Positions 9,155 through 12,648 of a stretch of 12,648 nucleotides of DNA are shown piece by piece (position 1 is the first letter of the stretch; each line of letters begins with the position of its first letter). The notes under the pieces were generated by a model. It was not told the DNA's origin, searched no databases, and worked only from the letters and a program-made list of their open reading frames with translations. This DNA is from Balneolaceae bacterium (GTDB lineage Bacteria > Bacteroidota > Rhodothermia > Balneolales > Balneolaceae). A program made the position numbers and the translations under genes. The stretch covers positions 1 to 12,648 of the forward strand of contig SLKH01000259.1 in assembly GCA_007134665.1 (NCBI GenBank), given 5' to 3'.

Positions 9155-9197
9155 GATTAAAACCGGCAAATCAGGCCCATATACATACTGAATTTAT

Positions 9198-9779
9198 ATG
9201 AATCGATTTAAATTATCTCTTATCATACTGATATTTTCATTAGCTGCATTATCCGGATGTGGAAGCAGTGCCCTGGATGATTACAACGATGTATCTTTTA
9301 ACCTGGTCGATCAAAACGGGCAAGATGTGACCTTTCCGGATGATTTTAAGGGTCAGCCACTGGTTTTAGGATTTGTTTACACCAACTGCCCCGATATATG
9401 CTCATTCATTACTGCAAACCTATATAAAACATGGGTTGAACTGGAAGAGCCTGATGATATTCATTTCGTTATAGCTACGTTCGACCCTGAGAGGGATACT
9501 CCGGAAGTATTGAAAAATTATGCTGAGGCTTTCAATATGGATCGGCCGCCATTCAGGTTCCTGACGGGGCCGGAGGATGAGATCGAGGCTTTCATGCAGA
9601 GAACAGGTGTCAGAAGCCAGGTTTCTTATACCCGTGAAATCGAAAATGGAGACGATCTCTATTTTTTAAGTCACACAGATAAAATCCTGTTGATCGATCA
9701 AAATTCCAGGCTCATTATGGATTACGGCGGCAGCATGACCCCTACCCATATCATCACAGAAGATTTACAAAAATTATGA
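9198..9779 (+). CDS. sco1: SCO1/SenC-type copper chaperone lipoprotein
   Basis: The 193-residue product is a thioredoxin-fold copper metallochaperone for the CuA site of cytochrome c oxidase. A lipoprotein signal (LAALSGC, cysteine 21) should anchor it on the periplasmic face of a membrane. The copper-binding set is complete: C64 and C68 in YTNCPDICSF (CxxxC) and H159 in the loop YFLSHTDKILLID. The SCO-specific TFDPERDTPEVL (94-105) lies between them. Position 69 is serine where many SCO proteins have proline (CPDxCP), a minor deviation. The length is typical. The ATG is the only plausible start and lacks a Shine-Dalgarno. The stop overlaps the start of the PCuAC gene (ATGA), so the two chaperones are probably co-translated. 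No oxidase subunit is in the window. Confidence 0.92.
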   Translation: MNRFKLSLIILIFSLAALSGCGSSALDDYNDVSFNLVDQNGQDVTFPDDFKGQPLVLGFVYTNCPDICSFITANLYKTWVELEEPDDIHFVIATFDPERDTPEVLKNYAEAFNMDRPPFRFLTGPEDEIEAFMQRTGVRSQVSYTREIENGDDLYFLSHTDKILLIDQNSRLIMDYGGSMTPTHIITEDLQKL

Positions 9780-10246
9780 GATCGATATTAACTCTATTAA
9801 CAATCTTATCATTGACTTTCCCATTGGTAACAACAGGATGTCAAAGTGATGATGAAGCCACCGGTGACAGTGAGCTGGTGACCGGAGAAGGAATAACAAT
9901 TGAAGATGCATGGGCGCGCCCGGGTAGCGAGGGGCGAATGAGTGCCGGCTATTTTACCATCATCAATTATGAAAATGAATCGGATACTTTAACCGGGGTA
10001 TCATCTGATGTAGCACAATTGACTGAAATACACGAATCTTATGAACTTGAGGGTGGAATGATGGGAATGCGCGAAGTTTCTGAGTTAATCATCCCGGCGC
10101 ATTCAACCGTTAATTTTGAGCCCGGCGGTCTGCACATCATGTTTATCCAGTTAACTGAGCCATTGGTTGCAGGTAAAGCACTTGAACTGACCCTGGTATT
10201 TTCAAACAGTGGTGAGATAACAATTTCAGCAGAGATCAGGCCGTGA
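9776..10246 (+). CDS. PCuAC-type periplasmic copper(I) chaperone lipoprotein
   Basis: This 156-residue protein belongs to the PCuAC family (DUF461), small beta-barrel Cu(I) carriers that hand copper to CuA, often together with SCO. A signal peptide ends in VTTGC (cysteine 22), indicating a lipoprotein. An acidic linker follows, then the domain start IEDAWARPGSEGRMSAGYF (42-60). The copper ligands match the family spacing H-x11-M-x21-H-x-M: H86 (IHES), M98 (GMMGMREV), H120 and M122 (GLHIMF). The optional methionine after the first histidine is E87 here. The gene overlaps sco1 by four bases, so translation probably reinitiates from the upstream stop. Transcription should end at the hairpin near 10268-10300. 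PCuAC is the protein name, so no gene symbol is given. Confidence 0.92.
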   Translation: MRSILTLLTILSLTFPLVTTGCQSDDEATGDSELVTGEGITIEDAWARPGSEGRMSAGYFTIINYENESDTLTGVSSDVAQLTEIHESYELEGGMMGMREVSELIIPAHSTVNFEPGGLHIMFIQLTEPLVAGKALELTLVFSNSGEITISAEIRP

Positions 10247-10267
10247 AAACCCACAAATAGTTAAATG

Positions 10268-10300
10268 AAAAAGCCACATCTTCCGACGTGGCTTTCCATA
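10268..10300. terminator. Bidirectional intrinsic terminator between PCuAC and hsp20
   Basis: A perfect 8-bp stem, AAAGCCAC (10270-10277) with GTGGCTTT (10288-10295), closes a 10-base loop between two convergent genes. Read on the minus strand the stem is followed by five Ts (from 10272 down to 10268), a good exit for hsp20. On the plus strand the T run is shorter (TTT then CC), so termination of the copper operon may be less efficient. Confidence 0.8.
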
Positions 10301-10330
10301 TTAGATAAGATTTAATGATATGATGATGGG

Positions 10331-10780
10331 TTATGAGATCTTTACTTTTCTTCCTGCTTTCTCTTTCAGTTTTGGAATTGAAATTGCCAGAACACCATTT
10401 TCATATGTCGCATTTATCTTATCCGCATCGATGACATTAGGCAGCGGCAGTGATCGTGTAAATGTGCCGAATCTGCTTTCGATTCTGTGATAACGGCGTC
10501 CATTGTTCTCATCCCGATGATGAGCTTTGCGTTCGCCACTAATGGTCAGAACATTGTCATCGACACTGATGTCCATATCTTCTTTATTCATACCGGGTAA
10601 TTCAACGGTAATTTCAAACATTTTATCGGTTTCATATACATTTAATTCTGGTACAAATGTACCCTCTGTCCAGTTAAATGCATCTTCAAACACTTCATCA
10701 AGCCAGTTTGTAAGGCTAACCGGGTTTGTTCTGTTTGTTCTTCTCAAAAGGGTCGGGAATTCATTTCTACGCATCAGCAT
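10331..10780 (-). CDS. hsp20: Small heat-shock protein, Hsp20/alpha-crystallin family
   Basis: This 149-residue ATP-independent holdase binds unfolding proteins in the cytoplasm and passes them to DnaK/ClpB. The N-terminal arm (1-42) is basic, then hydrophobic. The alpha-crystallin domain spans about 43-137, with PELNVYETDKMFEITVELPG at its start, VLTISGERK (77-85), and the family signature ENGVLAISIPK (127-137). A short tail ends in KVKIS, whose V-K-I (146-148) serves as the IxI/V oligomerisation motif. The first ATG (10780) is preferred over the ATG two codons later because AAGGAGGA lies 6 bases upstream. The gene is alone between a terminator and a structured upstream region, which suggests independent stress regulation. 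Confidence 0.95.
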   Translation of the reverse strand: MLMRRNEFPTLLRRTNRTNPVSLTNWLDEVFEDAFNWTEGTFVPELNVYETDKMFEITVELPGMNKEDMDISVDDNVLTISGERKAHHRDENNGRRYHRIESRFGTFTRSLPLPNVIDADKINATYENGVLAISIPKLKEKAGRKVKIS

Positions 10781-10786
10781 AGCTAA

Positions 10787-10794
10787 TCCTCCTT
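10787..10794 (-). promoter_or_regulatory. Strong Shine-Dalgarno of hsp20
   Basis: AAGGAGGA on the minus strand, 6 bases before the ATG at 10780, is a near-perfect anti-16S match. It fixes the hsp20 start and is the only clear Shine-Dalgarno among the gene starts in this window. The perfect TAnnTTTG match TAAATTTG directly before it (10802-10795) is too close to serve as this gene's promoter. Confidence 0.8.
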
Positions 10795-10834
10795 CAAATT
10801 TAATTTAGGATTTAAAGGTTTGTTAACTTTTACC

Positions 10835-10857
10835 GAAACGTTTTATGAAACGTCTTC
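10835..10857. promoter_or_regulatory. Palindrome upstream of hsp20, candidate operator
   Basis: ACGTTT (10838-10843), TATG, AAACGT (10848-10853) is a perfect 6-bp inverted repeat with a 4-base centre. It extends by GAA/TTC (10835-10837 with 10855-10857) if C10854 is bulged. It sits 58-73 bases upstream of the hsp20 ATG, a position suited to a repressor or activator dimer. It is not the CIRCE element (TTAGCACTC-N9-GAGTGCTAA). Confidence 0.4.
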
Positions 10858-10938
10858 AGCTACTTAATACTAATACAAAATGCATGCCAACAGGTTTGAA
10901 AAGATGAATTATGACAATTTTAAATCCCTGTATTTCAT

Positions 10939-10979
10939 TTTGACAAACATTATCTGTAAAAATGTCAAACCTGACAGAT
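10939..10979. repeat. Overlapping inverted repeats built on TGACA/TGTCA
   Basis: TTTGACA (10939-10945) pairs with TGTCAAA (10963-10969) over a 17-base spacer. ATCTGT (10952-10957) pairs with ACAGAT (10974-10979) over a 16-base spacer. The two overlap, so only one can form at a time. The position, about 160-200 bases upstream of hsp20, allows a regulatory role, but no function is shown. Confidence 0.3.
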
Positions 10980-11000
10980 CAGTACTTTGATTGATTTCAT

Positions 11001-11062
11001 CCCAATGGATTGATCGCGGCCCTTCGGGTCCCGACGATCACGTCGGGATCATTGGCCCAATG
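11001..11062. repeat. GC-rich REP-like compound hairpin flanked by CCCAATG direct repeats
   Basis: The core is a perfect 8-bp stem TCCCGACG (11029-11036) with CGTCGGGA (11041-11048) around the tetraloop ATCA. Outside it CCAATG (11002-11007) can pair with CATTGG (11050-11055). CATTGG-C-CCAATG (11050-11062) is itself palindromic. CCCAATG occurs directly repeated at 11001-11007 and 11056-11062, as a target-site duplication might. By my count 11011-11055 is about 64% G+C, well above its surroundings. No T run follows on either strand, so it is a poor intrinsic terminator for yajQ. It looks like a dispersed palindromic (REP/MITE-like) unit, but only one copy is in the window. Confidence 0.5.
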
Positions 11063-11152
11063 ACAATTTTGGGTTTATTTCGTTCTATGATCATCTGCGA
11101 GAGTTTTGCAAATAAAATTAGATGAAGGATGCGGTAACGGATCCAAAACTAT

Positions 11153-11641
11153 TCACTTCATATTTACAAACTGCAGCGGTATACCAAAATCCTTGCTTTT
11201 CAGATGGCGGATGATTTCCTGGAGATCATCAATTTTTTTTGCTGTCACGCGAACCTGGTCATCCTGTATCGCCGGCTGAACTTTGAGTTTTGTTGACTTG
11301 ATCTCTTTGACAATCTTTTTTGCCGTTTCACGGCTGATCCCTTCTTTTAAATCAACACTCACTTTCACAGCCCCCTGGCTGGTTCCTTCTTCATTTCCGA
11401 ATTCCAGAATTTTCGATGAGAGCCCCCGCTTCACAAAATGCTTGACCAACATTTCCCGGACAGCCCGCATCTTCATACTCTCAGCCGCCAGCAAGTCGAT
11501 GCGATTGGTTTTTCGATCAAAATTTATTTCCGTGTGCAGGCCCCTGAAATCATACCGGGTTGATACTTCTTTCAAGGTATTATTTACTGCATTATCCACT
11601 TCCTGGGCATTTACTTCGTTTACAATATCAAATGATGGCAT
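11153..11641 (-). CDS. yajQ: YajQ family nucleotide/c-di-GMP-binding protein
   Basis: This 162-residue cytoplasmic protein has two tandem ferredoxin-like folds. YajQ proteins (UPF0234) bind nucleotides, and some bind cyclic di-GMP and act with transcription factors. Family hallmarks are present end to end: the N-terminus MPSFDIVNEVNAQEVDNAV, RYDFRG (29-34), the segment around KKIVKEIKSTKLKVQ (108-122), AIQDDQVRVTAKKIDDLQ (125-141), and the C-terminal IPLQFVN. The length is typical and no residue looks damaged. The ATG at 11641 gives the conserved start; no Shine-Dalgarno precedes it. It is divergent from the propeller gene. The partner regulator and actual ligand in this organism cannot be read from sequence. 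Confidence 0.95.
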   Translation of the reverse strand: MPSFDIVNEVNAQEVDNAVNNTLKEVSTRYDFRGLHTEINFDRKTNRIDLLAAESMKMRAVREMLVKHFVKRGLSSKILEFGNEEGTSQGAVKVSVDLKEGISRETAKKIVKEIKSTKLKVQPAIQDDQVRVTAKKIDDLQEIIRHLKSKDFGIPLQFVNMK

Positions 11642-11819
11642 GACTCTGTGAGTATGTTAGTTTTCCCTGAAGATACGATCCCTTTCGATCATAATCTGAA
11701 TCATGGGCCCAATCTGATTAAACTTTTCAGAATACCCTGCTGTTTGTATGTAAAACATCGTTAAATTTGCTGTGAATTGCATTATTTACAGGTCTATTCT
11801 AATCATCAAGGTTTGAGAT

Positions 11820-11852
11820 CATCTGATTTTTTATTAATTCTGAACATCTGAT
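11820..11852. repeat. Short direct repeat CATCTGAT upstream of the propeller gene
   Basis: CATCTGAT occurs at 11820-11827 and 11845-11852, with a 25-base period. The core ATCTGA recurs at 11694-11699 and 11712-11717 in the same divergent gap between yajQ and the propeller gene. Helically phased copies could be binding sites, but the word is short and the region AT-rich. Confidence 0.2.
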
Positions 11853-11900
11853 AAAGCACTGATTTACTGGTATATAATCTTAAATTAATATTCTTCTGCC

Positions 11901-12648
11901 ATGAAAACACTGATACCTATACTTGCCGTTGTTTCAGGTTTATCAATTCTTGCCTTTTCCCCTGCGATTATGGCACAGTCACCTTCCGGCGAATCGATTA
12001 TCGTATCGGTTGAAGAGTGGGATGTGCCGTTTGACGAAACCCGCTCACGTGACCCTTATGTCTCACCCGTTAATGGCAAGGTTTATTTTGCCGGCCAGCG
12101 TGCCGATTACATCGGGCATTTTGACCCCGATACCGGTGAATTTGGTTATTTTGATCTCGATGAAGGCGCCGGGCCGCATACCGTAGTTGTTGCAGATGAC
12201 GGAACTCTCTGGTATGCCGGCAACCGTGACCGGCACATAGGTAAAATGGATCCCGATACCGGGGAAATCACCCGATACGAGATGGATAGTGATTATGCAA
12301 GAGACCCGCACACATTTGATTTTGATAAAGACGGGAATATCTGGTTCACTGCGCAGGGCGGCAATGGAGTCGGGCATTTTAATACAACAACGGGTGAGAC
12401 TGTAGTCATTCCTGCAATCATGCCGAACTCTCGACCTTATGGCATAAAGATGGATCGGGACGATCACCGGCCATGGATTGCACTGGTAGGCACGAACGGA
12501 TTAGCTACCGTCAATCCGGAAACCATGGAATTTGAAGAGATTGAACTACCCCGTGAAGAGACCCGGGTACGCCGGCTGGATGTCACTTCGGATGGAAATG
12601 TCTGGTATGCTGATTTCAGCGCCGGTTATATCGGACGATATAATCCAA
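11901..12648 (+). CDS. Exported virginiamycin-B-lyase-like beta-propeller protein (3' end outside window)
   Basis: An ATG at 11901 opens a frame without stops to the window edge: 249 codons ending ...YIGRYNP. The gene is cut by the window, not broken. A Sec signal peptide covers about residues 1-25, with likely cleavage after IMA. The mature part is a beta-propeller of Vgb/NHL type with blades of roughly 42-44 residues. Strand pairs such as IGHFDPDTGEFGYFDL (71-86), IGKMDPDTGEITRYEM (113-128) and IGRYNP (244-249) alternate with DDGTLWYAG, KDGNIWFT and DGNVWYA segments. The family includes the streptogramin lyase Vgb, but most exported relatives have no known substrate. The active-site residues of true lyases cannot be checked because later blades are missing. 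There is no Shine-Dalgarno. A TATAAT lies at 11873-11878, without a convincing -35. Confidence 0.85.
   Translation, partial: MKTLIPILAVVSGLSILAFSPAIMAQSPSGESIIVSVEEWDVPFDETRSRDPYVSPVNGKVYFAGQRADYIGHFDPDTGEFGYFDLDEGAGPHTVVVADDGTLWYAGNRDRHIGKMDPDTGEITRYEMDSDYARDPHTFDFDKDGNIWFTAQGGNGVGHFNTTTGETVVIPAIMPNSRPYGIKMDRDDHRPWIALVGTNGLATVNPETMEFEEIELPREETRVRRLDVTSDGNVWYADFSAGYIGRYNP

Larger units (their letters stand above)
10911..11070. repeat. 11-bp direct repeat pair ATGACAATTTT
   Basis: ATGACAATTTT occurs at 10911-10921 and again at 11060-11070, 149 bases apart, in the same orientation and identical over 11 bases. The copies bracket both the inverted-repeat cluster and the GC-rich hairpin. They could be regulator half-sites, the trace of a small insertion, or chance in AT-rich DNA. 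Confidence 0.35.
10781..11152. other. 372-bp structured intergenic region between hsp20 and yajQ
   Basis: I find no credible coding sequence, tRNA or known RNA gene here. Reading from the hsp20 side the stretch holds the hsp20 Shine-Dalgarno, a palindrome at 10835-10857, an 11-bp direct repeat (10911-10921 and 11060-11070), overlapping inverted repeats at 10939-10979, and a GC-rich compound hairpin at 11001-11062. The bases next to yajQ (about 11075-11152) show nothing distinctive and no T-tailed terminator. The hsp20 promoter must lie here, but I could not place it convincingly. Confidence 0.6.

Noticed and set aside
66..10246. A novel multi-gene system across the window
   Set aside because: The genes belong to known envelope and copper-chaperone families, run in several separate transcription units, and show no mobile-element, defence or biosynthetic signature tying them together.
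11283..11651. 122-codon plus-strand open frame
   Set aside because: It is antisense to yajQ, which is conserved end to end.
11873..11878. TATAAT as a -10 box for the propeller gene
   Set aside because: No -35-like hexamer lies at 16-18 bases upstream, and the sequence is A/T-rich.
12063..12467. 134-codon minus-strand open frame
   Set aside because: It is antisense to the propeller gene, whose blade repeats clearly identify the coding strand.

Overview
The window looks like a chromosomal segment from a Bacteroidota-related Gram-negative bacterium. Balneolota/Rhodothermota is my best guess from protein style and moderate AT richness; this is inference, not a database result. Support comes from the outer-membrane assembly pair, several lipoprotein or Sec signal peptides, and the near absence of Shine-Dalgarno sequences (only one gene has a clear one). 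I see no transposase, integrase, phage gene, CRISPR array, tRNA or rRNA. The content is mostly envelope housekeeping, and I do not see a convincing new multi-gene system.

Layout. Positions 1-6475 (minus strand) hold an envelope-assembly operon: a TamA-type Omp85 barrel protein (4538-6475) whose stop codon overlaps the start of a 1490-residue TamB (66-4538). A possible third gene starts just after TamB and runs off the left edge. A 191-bp divergent region (6476-6666) separates this from a plus-strand series. That series is a lipoprotein M14 metallocarboxypeptidase of the cytosolic-carboxypeptidase-like type (6667-7956), an exported Svf1/CrtC-like lipocalin-fold protein (8060-9154), a SCO1-type copper chaperone lipoprotein (9198-9779) and a PCuAC-type copper chaperone lipoprotein (9776-10246). 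The last two overlap by four bases and together probably metallate the CuA centre of a cytochrome c oxidase encoded elsewhere.

A hairpin at about 10268-10300 serves as a bidirectional terminator between PCuAC and the convergent small heat-shock protein gene (10331-10780, minus). The 372-bp gap 10781-11152 is the most structured non-coding stretch. It has a strong ribosome binding site, an ACGTTT-N4-AAACGT palindrome upstream of hsp20, a second inverted repeat, an 11-bp direct repeat, and a GC-rich REP-like compound hairpin bordered by 7-bp direct repeats. Next are yajQ (11153-11641, minus) and, divergently, the first 249 codons of an exported virginiamycin-B-lyase-like beta-propeller protein (11901 to the right edge, truncated by the window).

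How the genes fit together: TamA/TamB serve outer-membrane protein or lipid transport. SCO1/PCuAC serve respiratory copper insertion. The carboxypeptidase, lipocalin-like and propeller proteins are predicted periplasmic or membrane-anchored enzymes or binding proteins without an assignable substrate. Hsp20 and YajQ are cytoplasmic stress or regulatory proteins.
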